NCBI RefSeq assembly: GCF_000559025.1
Contig: NZ_JAAN01000043.1
Span: 1-64,000, forward strand
Source: Luteimonas huabeiensis HB2
GTDB taxonomy: Bacteria > Pseudomonadota > Gammaproteobacteria > Xanthomonadales > Xanthomonadaceae
Reading direction: 5' to 3'
DNA: 64,000 nt
Position numbers and translations under genes: made by a program. This document shows positions 34,115 to 42,460 of this stretch, in pieces (position 1 is the stretch's first letter; each line of letters opens with the position of its first letter). The notes under the pieces were generated by a model. That model was not told where the DNA came from. It did no database searches and saw nothing but the letters and a program-made list of their open reading frames with translations.

Positions 34115-35185
34115 TCAGCGGCCGTCGCGCTGGTCGCGCACGGTCTCGGCCCAGTGCAGCACCTCGGCCACCGCCTCGAAGAACTCGTTGCCGATGTAGT
34201 CGTCCAGCGCGGTCTTCTCGTTGAGCCCGCGCGCCAGCGGCACGTTCTGCAGGATCGGCACGCCGGCCTCCTCGGCCACGCGCTTGATCTCCTCGGCGAA
34301 CGCGCCCTCGCCCTTGGCCACGACGATCGGCAGGTCGTCCACGCCGTGCTCGTACTGGAGGGCGACCGCGATGTGGGTGGGGTTGGTCACGACGACGCTC
34401 GACTTGCGCACGGCCCCCAGCATGTTCTGCTGCGCCCACTCCTGGTGCAACTGCCGGCGCCGCTGCTTGACGTAGGGGTCGCCCTCGTTCTCCTTCACCT
34501 CCTGCTTGATGTCGCGCCGGCTCATGCGCAGCTTCTTGATGTAGGAGAACTTCTGGTACCACACGTCCAGCGCGGAGACGAAGAAGAACACCGCGATGGT
34601 CCAGATCACGATCCACTTGATCGCGTGCCAGATCGCCTCGCCGATCGCCGCCGGCGGGCTGTAGGGCAGGCGCAGCAGGTCGGGCAGCATGCGGGTGAGC
34701 ACGAGGTAGCCGATCCCGATCAGCGCCGCGCTCTTGAGCACTGACTTCACCAGTTCCACGAGGTTGTCCATCGAGAACATCTTCTTGATGCCCTCGACCG
34801 GGTTCATCTTCTCCATCTTCGGGACCAGCTTCTTCATGCTGGCCACCGGCCCGGCCTGCAGGAACTCGATCAGCAGGCCGAGCAGCAGCGCCATGGCCAG
34901 CAGCGGCAGCAGGATCCACAGCAGGGTATGGAAGGCGAGCATGCCCAGCCGCGGCAGGCTTTCGGCGAACGGCAGGCCGATGGCCTGCAGGCTCTGGTCG
35001 AACAGCAGCACCATGCGGCCGCCGATGGACCCCGACAGCATCCATGCCGCGCAGATCCAGCCCAGCACCAGGACCGTGGAGGTCAGCTCCTTGCTCTTGG
35101 CGACGTTGCCTTCCTTGCGCGCGTCGCGGAGCTTCTTCGGGGTCGGTTTTTCGGTCTTGTCGGCGCCCTGGTCCTTGTCGGCCAT
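34115..35185 (-). CDS. sctU: Type III export switch protein SctU
   Basis: 356 aa from ATG 35185, opening with the family start (DKTEKPTPKKLRDARKEGNVAKS). Four membrane segments occupy roughly residues 35-205. The cytoplasmic domain carries the autocleavage site NPTH near residue 267 (VVVTNPTHIAVALQY); cleavage between Asn and Pro lets the apparatus switch substrates together with SctP. All key residues are intact. Unlike many clusters, sctU is not co-transcribed with sctRST but is encoded convergently, with its own upstream region at 35186-35398. Confidence 0.95.
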   Translation of the reverse strand: MADKDQGADKTEKPTPKKLRDARKEGNVAKSKELTSTVLVLGWICAAWMLSGSIGGRMVLLFDQSLQAIGLPFAESLPRLGMLAFHTLLWILLPLLAMALLLGLLIEFLQAGPVASMKKLVPKMEKMNPVEGIKKMFSMDNLVELVKSVLKSAALIGIGYLVLTRMLPDLLRLPYSPPAAIGEAIWHAIKWIVIWTIAVFFFVSALDVWYQKFSYIKKLRMSRRDIKQEVKENEGDPYVKQRRRQLHQEWAQQNMLGAVRKSSVVVTNPTHIAVALQYEHGVDDLPIVVAKGEGAFAEEIKRVAEEAGVPILQNVPLARGLNEKTALDDYIGNEFFEAVAEVLHWAETVRDQRDGR

Positions 35186-35398
35186 CGCGGCTCCCGAACG
35201 CTGCGCTGCGGATGGCGGCAGGCTAGCATGGGCGCGCCGCGGCGGCATCGGCGGCGACCGGCTGAATGGCCGGTGGCCGTGGCCTCGCCACCTAGGGTCG
35301 ACCCGGGGTGACAGCGGCACGACGGCATCGTTACATTCACCGCAACGCCGCGCCCCCGGGCCGGCGTCCTCTTCCGATCCACAGGCGCGACGACGGCA

Positions 35399-35725
35399 AT
35401 GAGCAGCATCGGTTCCGATCCGCATCTCGGCCTGGCCGGTCTCGACCGGCTCGGTGGCCGGATCGCGCTCGACGATGCGCAGCGCCAGCCGGGCGGGACC
35501 GAGCCGCTGCGCGAGGCCGCGCCGCTGGCCGAGGCCGGCGCGCCGTCCGTCCCCGACGTCGACATCGGCGAGCGGGTGTTGACCGCCGCGGCCTGGACCG
35601 AGGTGCCCGCGGGCGAACGGTTGCTGTCGGGCGATCTCGCCTTCGAGCACGCGCTGTCCGGCCAGGACCTGTCCGCGGCCGCCGACAGCGCGCTCGACGC
35701 GATCCTCTCCGCGCTCGCCTCGTGA
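35399..35725 (+). CDS. Small acidic hypothetical protein beside sctU
   Basis: 108 aa, acidic, without cysteine, signal peptide or membrane segment. The C-terminal third may form an amphipathic helix (LAFEHALSGQDLSAAADSALDAILSAL). It is divergent from sctU, sharing a 213-bp spacer. No family is recognised. Size and acidity would suit a small type III chaperone or secreted protein, but the ribosome site is weak and the reading frame could be spurious. Confidence 0.45.
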   Translation: MSSIGSDPHLGLAGLDRLGGRIALDDAQRQPGGTEPLREAAPLAEAGAPSVPDVDIGERVLTAAAWTEVPAGERLLSGDLAFEHALSGQDLSAAADSALDAILSALAS

Positions 35726-35781
35726 GCTGACCCCCGGGCGGGCGCGTTGTACCCTGCTGCGGGTCCGTTCGCGCCACGCCC

Positions 35782-36465
35782 ATGACCCATCCCGCCCCGC
35801 CCTCGCCCCCCGCCCTGCGCGCCGCCGCCGACCGGCTGGTCTCGGCGCTGGCCGCGCACGACGATCCCGAGTACCGCCTGACCGTGCTCAAGCGCCTGGC
35901 GCGCCGCCTGGGCGAGGAGCACTACCCGGTGTTCCTGCGCCTGCTCAACGTGGTCGCCGAGAGCGACGACGAGCGCGCCAAGCGGCTGCTCGCCGGCACC
36001 ATCGGCACCGCGCTGCGGCGCATGGACCTGCCCGGCGGCGCGCTCAGTTCGTGGGGCGCGACGCGGCTGCCCGACAACGTCACCCCGTTCGCCGCCAGCG
36101 CGCTGTCGGGCCAGTTCTTCGGCGCCACCCCGCGCCGGCTGCTGGGGCCGGTGGAATACCTGACGGTCTGGCACATGCAGCGCACCCAGCGCACGCCGCT
36201 GGGCGCGCAGGCCTTCCGCGACAGCCTGGCGCACCTGATCGACCTGCTCGACCACAGCGAGGAGGCGCGCGCGCTGTACCCGCAGAAGCTGGCCGCGGAC
36301 GCCGAAAACGAACTGGAAGGCGCCTACACCCGCGCCACCCGCGACCGGCTGGCCGCGGTGGCGGCGGCCTGGAAGGCCGGCAAGGCGCCCGCGGAGATCG
36401 CGCAGGCGGCGCTGGACGCCGTGCCCGAGCAGGCGCCCGGCGGCTGGGTGGTGCGCGACCTGTAG
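35782..36465 (+). CDS. Conserved hypothetical protein
   Basis: 227-aa cytoplasmic protein; no signal peptide or membrane segment. It is mostly helical: a first bundle LRAAADRLVSALAAHDDPEYRLTVLKRLARRL, a central part with SGQFFGATPRRLLGPVEYLTVWHMQ, and a C-terminal part ending GGWVVRDL. The composition is normal for a globular protein. No enzyme motif is evident. It lies between the type III cluster and plsB and may mark the cluster boundary. Confidence 0.7.
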   Translation: MTHPAPPSPPALRAAADRLVSALAAHDDPEYRLTVLKRLARRLGEEHYPVFLRLLNVVAESDDERAKRLLAGTIGTALRRMDLPGGALSSWGATRLPDNVTPFAASALSGQFFGATPRRLLGPVEYLTVWHMQRTQRTPLGAQAFRDSLAHLIDLLDHSEEARALYPQKLAADAENELEGAYTRATRDRLAAVAAAWKAGKAPAEIAQAALDAVPEQAPGGWVVRDL

Positions 36466-36598
36466 CCCGTCGCCGCCCCCGGCGGCGAGTACGCGACCGC
36501 CGTCACCGCCTGGCGCCCGCGCACTTGCCGCGCCCGCCGCGGGCCGCCACCATGCGCCGGCACCGCCGGTTCGGGCGGCGGACGTGGGGGAGACAAGC

Positions 36599-37489
36599 AT
36601 GCGCCTCGGAGCGCTCCTGCTGCTGGCGGCGCTCGCCGCCGCGACACTGCCGGGCTGCGAGCGCATCCCGGCCGGCGCCGGCCCGGACGCTTCCGCGCCC
36701 GTCCATGCGCGCCCGATCGACGCGGTCCAGGGACCGGCCCGCCACCTGCGCGCCAACGACCTGGTCGCGCTCGCCCGCGATGCCGTACCGCCCGCGCTGC
36801 ACGCGCGGCTGGCCGCCGCCTGGGCCGCGGACCGCAGCCGCTGGCCGCTGGAGGAGCTGCCCCTGCACGGCCAGTTGCCGCGGCTGATCGCCGCGCTGTC
36901 CGCCCCCGACGCCGAGCGCACCCTGATGGCGGCCTTCGAGCGCCAGTTCACCGGCGCCGAGGGCGAGCTGCGGCAGGCGGTGGAGACGCTGGGCACTTTC
37001 GGCGTGCAGTACCTGCGCAGCGATCCGCGCCTGGACGAGGCCGAGCGCGACCGCGAGACCCAGCGCCTGGTCGCGCTGTCGCGCTGGGCGCTGCAGGCGC
37101 CGTTGACCGACCCGGCACGCGCGCGCGCCGCGCTGGCCCGGCTGTGCGCGGCGGCGCGGGCGACCGGCCTGGATTCCGAGGCGGCGCTGCGCGAGGCCGG
37201 CATGGAGGACAGCCTGCGCCGGCTGTCGTCCTTCCTGGCCGAGGCCAAGGCGGTGCTGGCCGGCTACGGCCTGGACCTGGACGCCAGCCTCGATGCGATG
37301 ACGGTGGAGCTGGAGCAGCAGACCGGGGACCGGGCCCGGCTGCGCGTGCGCTACGCCCTCGCCGGCGAGCCCGTGGACGTGCGGGTGGAGGCCGAACGCC
37401 GCGACCGGCGCTGGTACCGCAGCGACTGGCTGCGGCACGCCGAGGCGGCCGCCGCGCGCCCCGCACCGGCGCGGTCCGACGGCGCCTGA
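36599..37489 (+). CDS. Predicted lipoprotein of unknown function
   Basis: 296 aa from ATG 36599, chosen because ggggga lies seven bases upstream. A signal with lipobox ATLPGC (cysteine about residue 19) is followed by RIPAGAGPDASAP and a helical, Arg/Ala/Leu-rich domain. Notable stretches are AFERQFTGAEGELRQAVETLGTFGVQYL and a beta-rich C-terminal part (RVRYALAGEPVDVRVEAERRDRRWYRSDW, in two strands). It is probably conserved among relatives as a plsB neighbour; 39 bp separate it from plsB. Confidence 0.75.
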   Translation: MRLGALLLLAALAAATLPGCERIPAGAGPDASAPVHARPIDAVQGPARHLRANDLVALARDAVPPALHARLAAAWAADRSRWPLEELPLHGQLPRLIAALSAPDAERTLMAAFERQFTGAEGELRQAVETLGTFGVQYLRSDPRLDEAERDRETQRLVALSRWALQAPLTDPARARAALARLCAAARATGLDSEAALREAGMEDSLRRLSSFLAEAKAVLAGYGLDLDASLDAMTVELEQQTGDRARLRVRYALAGEPVDVRVEAERRDRRWYRSDWLRHAEAAAARPAPARSDGA

Positions 37490-37528
37490 ACAGCGCGGGC
37501 GGCCGCTGGGCGATAATCTGGACCACTT

Positions 37529-40204
37529 ATGTCCCGACATCCCCCCGACCAGACGCCCCTGCCCTTCCCCGGCGCCGATGCCCCCAACGGGGCCGAAGCC
37601 GGCCTGCCCGACGCCCGCGCGGAGGCCGAGGCCGGCGCGCAGGCCGCGGCCGAGACGGACGTCCCGCGTCGCGGCGGGCCGCGGCGGTCGCCGAAGCGAC
37701 CGCTCTGGTCGCGCCTGCTCGGGCGGCTGCTGGCGCCCTGGATCTCGCTGAAGATCGAGCCGGCCGAGCCGCTGCAGCAGATCGACCAGCGCCCGGTCTG
37801 CTACGTGCTGGAGGACTACGGGCTGTCGAACGCGCTGATCCTCGACCGCGCCTGCCGCGAGGCCGGCATGCCCTCGCCGCTGCAGCCGCTGCCGGGCGAT
37901 CCGGTCGGGCGCAAGCGCGCCTACGTGGCGCTGTCGCGCCGCAGCGCCGGCAGCGCGCTCAACGCGCTGGCCAAAGGCAAGCGGCCGCCGCGCCCGAGCA
38001 CCCATTCCGAGACCCTGTCCCGGCTGCTCGAGGCGCACCGCGCCGATCCCGCGCTGGACGTGCAGCTGCTGCCGGTCTCGATCTTCGTCGGCCGCAGCCC
38101 GGACAAGGCCAGCGGCTGGTTCTCGGTGCTGTTCTCGGAGAACTGGACCCTGGTGGGCCGGTTCCGCCGGCTGCTGGCGATCCTGCTCAACGGCCGCGAC
38201 ACCCTGGTGCGCTTCGCCAGCCCGATGGAGGTGCGCGGCATCGTCGCCGAGGACCTGACGCCCGAGCGCACCGTGCGCAAGGTCTCGCGGGTGCTGCGCA
38301 CCCACTTCAACCGCATCCGCGAGGCGGTGGTCGGGCCGGACCTGTCCACGCGCCGGCTGCTGGTGGACAAGGTGCTGTCCTCGCCGCCGGTCAAGGAGGC
38401 CATCGCCGACCAGGCCCGGCGCGACAATTCCACGCCCGAGGAGGCGTGGAAGAAAGCCTACCTGTACGCCTACGAGATCGCCGCCGACTACTCGCACCCG
38501 GTGGTGCGCTCGGCCAGCTACCTGCTGACCACGGTGTGGAACCGCATCTTCCGCGGCGTGCTGGTGCACCACCTGGATGCGCTCAAGGCCGCCGCGCCCG
38601 GGCACGAGATCGTCTACGTGCCCAGCCACCGCAGCCACATGGACTACCTGCTGCTGAGCTACCTGCTCTACACCAAGGGCATCGTGCCGCCGCACATCGT
38701 GGCCGGCATCAACCTCAACCTGCCGGTGGTGGGCACGCTGCTGCGCAAGGGCGGCGCGTTCTTCATCCGCCGTTCGATCCGCGGCAACGCGCTGTATTCG
38801 GCGGTACTGTCGGAATACGTGGCGCAGCTGGTCGCCGGCGGCTACTCGATCGAGTACTTCATCGAGGGCGGGCGCTCGCGCACCGGGCGCCTGCTCGCGC
38901 CCAAGGGCGGCATGATCTCGATGACCGTGCGCGCCTACCTGCGCCAGCCGACCCGGCCGGTGCTGTTCCAGCCGGTGTACATCGGCTACGAGAAGCTGAT
39001 GGAGGGCAACAGCTACCTCGACGAGCTGTCGGGCAAGCCCAAGCAGAAGGAATCCATCTGGCAGCTGCTGTGGAGCATCCCGCAGGTGCTGCGCCGCAAC
39101 TACGGCCAGGTGGTGGTGAACTTCGGCGAGGCGATCCCGCTGACCGACATGCTCGCCCGCCACGCCGCCGACTGGAACGGCCGGCCGCTGTCCGACGACG
39201 AGCGCCCGGAATGGCTGTCGCGCACGGTCGATGCCACCGCCCAGCGCATCCAGGTCAACATCAACCGCGCCGCCGACGTCAATCCGATCAACTTCCTGGC
39301 GCTGGCGCTGCTGTCCACGCCGAAGCGGGCGATGGGCGAGGCCGACCTGCTGGCGCAGATCGCGCTGTCCAAGACCACGCTGACCGAAGTGCCCTACAGC
39401 GACCTGGTCACGGTCACCCCGCATTCGCCGGCCGAGATCGTCGCCCACGGCGAGGAGATCGGCGTGCTGCAGCGCGTGTCGCACCCGCTGGGCGACGTGC
39501 TCAGCGTGGACGAGGAGACGGCGGTGCTGCTGTCGTACTTCCGCAACAACGTCGTCCACCTGTTCACCGCCTCGGCCTGGATCGCCTCGTGCTTCCAGAA
39601 CAACCGCCGCATGAGCGGCAACACCCTGCTGCGGCTGGGCCGTTCGCTGTACCCGTTCCTGCAGGCGGAGCTGTTCCTGCCGTGGGAGGCCGACGAATTC
39701 GCCGACCGGCTGCAGCGCACGCTCGACGTGTTCGTGCGCGAGGGCCTGCTGGAGGTGGTCGGCGAGGACGAGGGCGGCATCTACCAGCGCAACGCCGGCC
39801 AGACCGACGAGGTGTTCCGCCTGCGCGCGCTCGGCCACCCGCTGCAGCAGGCCTTCGAGCGCTACTACATCACCATCGCGGTGCTGGCCAAGAACGGCTC
39901 CGGCACCCTGGGCACGGCGGAGCTGGAGAGCCTGTGCCAGCTGGCCGCGCAGCGCCTCTCGCTGCTGTACGCCCCGGCGGCGCCGGAGTTCTTCGACAAG
40001 TCGCTGTTCCGCGGCTTCATCCAGAAGCTGCGCGAGCTGGAGCTGGTGAAGCTCGACGCCAACAGCAAGCTCACCTTCGACCAGCGCCTGGACGCATGGG
40101 CGCGCGACGCCAAGGTGATCCTGGGCCGCGAGCTGCGCCACACCATCGAGAAGGTGAGCCCGGAAGCGGTGCGGCCCCCGGCGGCGGCGCCCGAAGCGGC
40201 CTGA
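37529..40204 (+). CDS. plsB: Glycerol-3-phosphate 1-O-acyltransferase
   Basis: 891-aa inner-membrane-associated enzyme making 1-acyl-glycerol-3-phosphate, the first committed step of phospholipid synthesis. The N-terminal 60 residues are a variable Pro/Ala/Glu-rich extension. The acyltransferase motifs are HRSHMDYLLLSY (HX4D, about residue 370), GGAFFIRRS, FIEGGRSRTGRLL and VLFQPVYIGYEKL. The long C-terminal region is as expected for PlsB. The start at 37529 follows a weak ribosome site. A tandem repeat array lies directly downstream. Confidence 0.95.
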   Translation: MSRHPPDQTPLPFPGADAPNGAEAGLPDARAEAEAGAQAAAETDVPRRGGPRRSPKRPLWSRLLGRLLAPWISLKIEPAEPLQQIDQRPVCYVLEDYGLSNALILDRACREAGMPSPLQPLPGDPVGRKRAYVALSRRSAGSALNALAKGKRPPRPSTHSETLSRLLEAHRADPALDVQLLPVSIFVGRSPDKASGWFSVLFSENWTLVGRFRRLLAILLNGRDTLVRFASPMEVRGIVAEDLTPERTVRKVSRVLRTHFNRIREAVVGPDLSTRRLLVDKVLSSPPVKEAIADQARRDNSTPEEAWKKAYLYAYEIAADYSHPVVRSASYLLTTVWNRIFRGVLVHHLDALKAAAPGHEIVYVPSHRSHMDYLLLSYLLYTKGIVPPHIVAGINLNLPVVGTLLRKGGAFFIRRSIRGNALYSAVLSEYVAQLVAGGYSIEYFIEGGRSRTGRLLAPKGGMISMTVRAYLRQPTRPVLFQPVYIGYEKLMEGNSYLDELSGKPKQKESIWQLLWSIPQVLRRNYGQVVVNFGEAIPLTDMLARHAADWNGRPLSDDERPEWLSRTVDATAQRIQVNINRAADVNPINFLALALLSTPKRAMGEADLLAQIALSKTTLTEVPYSDLVTVTPHSPAEIVAHGEEIGVLQRVSHPLGDVLSVDEETAVLLSYFRNNVVHLFTASAWIASCFQNNRRMSGNTLLRLGRSLYPFLQAELFLPWEADEFADRLQRTLDVFVREGLLEVVGEDEGGIYQRNAGQTDEVFRLRALGHPLQQAFERYYITIAVLAKNGSGTLGTAELESLCQLAAQRLSLLYAPAAPEFFDKSLFRGFIQKLRELELVKLDANSKLTFDQRLDAWARDAKVILGRELRHTIEKVSPEAVRPPAAAPEAA

Positions 40205-40509
40205 CCCGCCCCGGCGGCGCCCCGCGCACCCGGGCATCGCGAGCGGGACCACGTTGTTCCTTCTCCCGCAAGCAGGGCCGTATCGTCCCTTCTCCCGCAA
40301 GCGGGGTCATGTCGTCCCTTCTCCCGCAAGCGGGGTCATGTCGTTCCTTCTCCCGCAAGCGGGATCATGGCGTCCCTTCTCCCGCAAGCCGCCGGATGAG
40401 GGCCGCTTTGCACGCCTGCGGCGTGCCCCAGCATGCTCCCCGCTTGCGGGGGAAGGGAAAACAGCATGCCCCCCGCTTGGCCGTCGCGGGCCGGATGTCG
40501 ATGCAGGCC
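40205..40509. repeat. Tandem 29-bp repeat array, copy 3 (five units, inverted orientation)
   Basis: Five units sharing ctcccgcaag begin at 40263, 40292, 40321, 40350 and 40379, an exact 29-bp period. They are separated only by short variable bases (for example cggggtcatgtcgtccctt). After the array comes ccgccggatgagggcc, an isolated cttgcgggggaaggg (about 40443), and a diverged tail (ccggatgtcgatgcaggccctaag). The units are the reverse complement of those at 1-83 and 15842-15951. No gene is supported in this stretch. Confidence 0.8.
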
Positions 40510-40629
40510 CTAAGGCGCCGCTTCCAGGCGCAGGCGGGTCGCGTCCAGGTGCAGGCGATGGGTCAGCGCCAGCGCATCCAGGAACGCGGCATCGTGGTCG
40601 AGCAGCAGCAGCGGCAGCGGCGGCCGCGC
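40510..40629 (-). pseudogene. Possible remnant of an ABC-F ATPase C-terminus
   Basis: Directly after the aldose epimerase stop, 39 further codons in the same frame read a protein-like tail, including LLLLDHDAAFLDALALTHRLHLDA and ending LRLEAAP before a stop. The pattern resembles the switch-histidine region and C-terminus of ABC-F ATPases (usually VSHDxxFLDAL). There is no start codon or upstream domain, so it would be a decayed fragment left by a deletion. Low confidence. Confidence 0.35.
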
Positions 40630-41454
40630 TCAACGCCACCGCATCAGGTACCGGATCGAGCGCGATTGCCCGGGCTCCAGGACCTGCGCGTCGCGGTTGA
40701 GCGCATCGGGCGGCGCGCTCTGCGGCTCGATGCAGGTGGCGTGCTCGGGCGCGTCGTAGACCACCCAGTACACGCAGTCCGAGCGCAGCGTCAGCGCGCG
40801 CCCGGCGAGATGCAGCCGCACGGGTTCCCGGTTGAGGAAGCAATCGTCCCACGGCCCGGGCGGCACCGGCCCCAGGGCGCGGGTGGCGATGCCGTCGGCG
40901 TCGCGCGGGTAGATGCCTTCCGGCGCGAAGGTCATGCGCTCGGGCTTGCGGAACCAGGGGTGCCAGCCCAGCGCGACCGGCATCGCCTGCGCGCCGGCCG
41001 CGATCGAGAGTTCCAGCCGCAGCCAGTCGTCGCCGGCCTCGATGCGCTGGCGGGCGCGGCCGCCGAACGGCCAGCGCGCGTCCTCGGGCAGGTCGAGCGA
41101 AAGCTCGACGCGGGAGGCGGCGTGCGCATCGACCCGCCACGGCAGGACGAAGCCGACGCCGTGGATCGCGTGCTCGCCGAGGTTGCGCGGCAGCGCGTAG
41201 CGGCGGCCGCCGAAGGCGAAGCGACCGTGGCGCACGCGGCCCGCCCACGGCAGCATCGGGTAGCAGCCCCAGGCGATCGCCGCCAGGTCGCCGTCCTCGG
41301 GCCCGACCAGCTGCGCTGCGCCCCGGTGCACGATCTGCGCGATGCGTCCGCCGGCCTCCGGCGCGACGAGGACCTCGGTGGCGCCGGCGGCGAGGCGCAG
41401 CAGCGTCCCCGGCGGCAGCGGCGCCAGCGCGCCGGCCGCCGGCTCAGGCGCCAT
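40630..41454 (-). CDS. Aldose 1-epimerase family protein
   Basis: 274-aa protein of the galactose mutarotase fold. Recognisable stretches are LVAPEAGGRIAQIVHRG, GCYPMLPWAGRVRHGRFAFGGRRY, the catalytic-histidine region NLGEHAIHGVGF, ALGWHPWFRKPERM and a C-terminal CIEPQSAPPDALN with the likely catalytic glutamate. It interconverts sugar anomers, here presumably released xylose or arabinose. There is no signal peptide, so cytoplasmic. Its start overlaps the GH43 stop by 11 bases, making it the last gene of the minus-strand xylan operon. Confidence 0.88.
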   Translation of the reverse strand: MAPEPAAGALAPLPPGTLLRLAAGATEVLVAPEAGGRIAQIVHRGAAQLVGPEDGDLAAIAWGCYPMLPWAGRVRHGRFAFGGRRYALPRNLGEHAIHGVGFVLPWRVDAHAASRVELSLDLPEDARWPFGGRARQRIEAGDDWLRLELSIAAGAQAMPVALGWHPWFRKPERMTFAPEGIYPRDADGIATRALGPVPPGPWDDCFLNREPVRLHLAGRALTLRSDCVYWVVYDAPEHATCIEPQSAPPDALNRDAQVLEPGQSRSIRYLMRWR

Positions 41455-42460
41455 ACGGATGGATCGGCGCGATGCGGCCGTCGGCGTCGTGCTGCAGCGG
41501 GGTCACCTTGGCCGAGCGCAGGTGGGTCACCCCGCCCGACAGCAGCGCATCGTGGTAGTACAGCCACCAGCGGCCGCCGAACTCGATGATCGAATGGTGC
41601 GTGGTCCAGCCGACCACCGGGCTCAGGATCGGCCCCTGGTACACGAACGGCCCGTACGGCGAATCGCCGATGGCGTACACCAGCAGGTGGGTGTCGCCGG
41701 TGGAATAGGACAGGTAGTAGCGGCCGGCGTGCTTGTGCAGCCAGGGGCCTTCGAAATAGCGGCGCGCGTGGTCGCCGGCGCGCAACGGCCGGCCGTGCTC
41801 GTCGAGGATCGCCACTTCGCGCGGGGGCTCGGCGAAGGTCGTCATGCCCGCGGCCAGCCGCGCCACCCGCGGCCCCAGCGCCGGCGCGTCGTCGGCGGGC
41901 TCGGCGTGCGCCGGGTCGTAGGCGTTGTCGCGGTAGTGCTGCAGCTGGCCGCCCCACAGGCCGCCGAAGTACATGTAGTGGTGGCCGTCGTCGTCGGCGA
42001 ACACCGCCGGGTCGATCGAATAGCTGCCGGGAATCGGTTCGGGCTCGGCGACGAACGGGCCCTCCGGGCGCTCGCCCACGGCCACGCCGATGCGGAACAG
42101 GCCGTCGGCGGCCTTGGCCGGGAAGTACAGGTAGTAGCGGCCGTCCCGGCAGGCCGCGTCGGGCGCCCACATCTGCCGCTCGGCCCAGGGCACGTCGCGC
42201 ACGTGCAGCGCCACGCCGCAATCGACGGCCTCGCCCTCGGGCGAGTCCATGCGCAGGACGTGGTAGTCCTCCATCCCGAAGTGAGAGCCGTCGTCGTCGA
42301 ACGGGATGCCCGCATCGATATCGTGCGAGGGGTAGACGTAGATCCGCCCCTCGAACACGTGCGCGGACGGATCGGCGGTGTAGATGTGGGTCACCAGCGG
42401 CTGGGAGATGGCGCGCGCGGCCAGCGCGGCCAGGCGCTCGGCATCGGTGTCTTCGGTCAT
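41444..42460 (-). CDS. Glycoside hydrolase family 43 (beta-xylosidase/arabinofuranosidase type)
   Basis: 338-aa five-bladed beta-propeller enzyme without a signal peptide, so likely cytoplasmic. The catalytic triad is visible: base Asp in YTADPSAHVFEGRIYVYPS (near residue 30), pKa-tuning Asp in GSYSIDPAVFADDDG and acid Glu in RYFEGPWLHKHAGRYYL. It would act on xylo-oligosaccharides or arabinose side chains brought in by the adjacent symporter. ATG 42460 overlaps the stop of the symporter gene as ATGA; the 3' end overlaps the epimerase gene. Confidence 0.92.
   Translation of the reverse strand: MTEDTDAERLAALAARAISQPLVTHIYTADPSAHVFEGRIYVYPSHDIDAGIPFDDDGSHFGMEDYHVLRMDSPEGEAVDCGVALHVRDVPWAERQMWAPDAACRDGRYYLYFPAKAADGLFRIGVAVGERPEGPFVAEPEPIPGSYSIDPAVFADDDGHHYMYFGGLWGGQLQHYRDNAYDPAHAEPADDAPALGPRVARLAAGMTTFAEPPREVAILDEHGRPLRAGDHARRYFEGPWLHKHAGRYYLSYSTGDTHLLVYAIGDSPYGPFVYQGPILSPVVGWTTHHSIIEFGGRWWLYYHDALLSGGVTHLRSAKVTPLQHDADGRIAPIHPYGA

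Noticed and set aside
18299-35185. Flagellar export apparatus rather than injectisome
   Set aside because: SctJ is a lipoprotein, SctD has an FHA domain, and SctI, SctF, SctK, SctO and SctP are present. No flagellin, hook, motor or chemotaxis genes occur. Only the FliO-like gene is flagellar in flavour.
40254-40390. CRISPR-like array (five units, 29-bp period)
   Set aside because: The 29 bp is the whole period; there are no unique 30-40 bp spacers between repeats, and no cas genes. It belongs to the dispersed intergenic repeat family.
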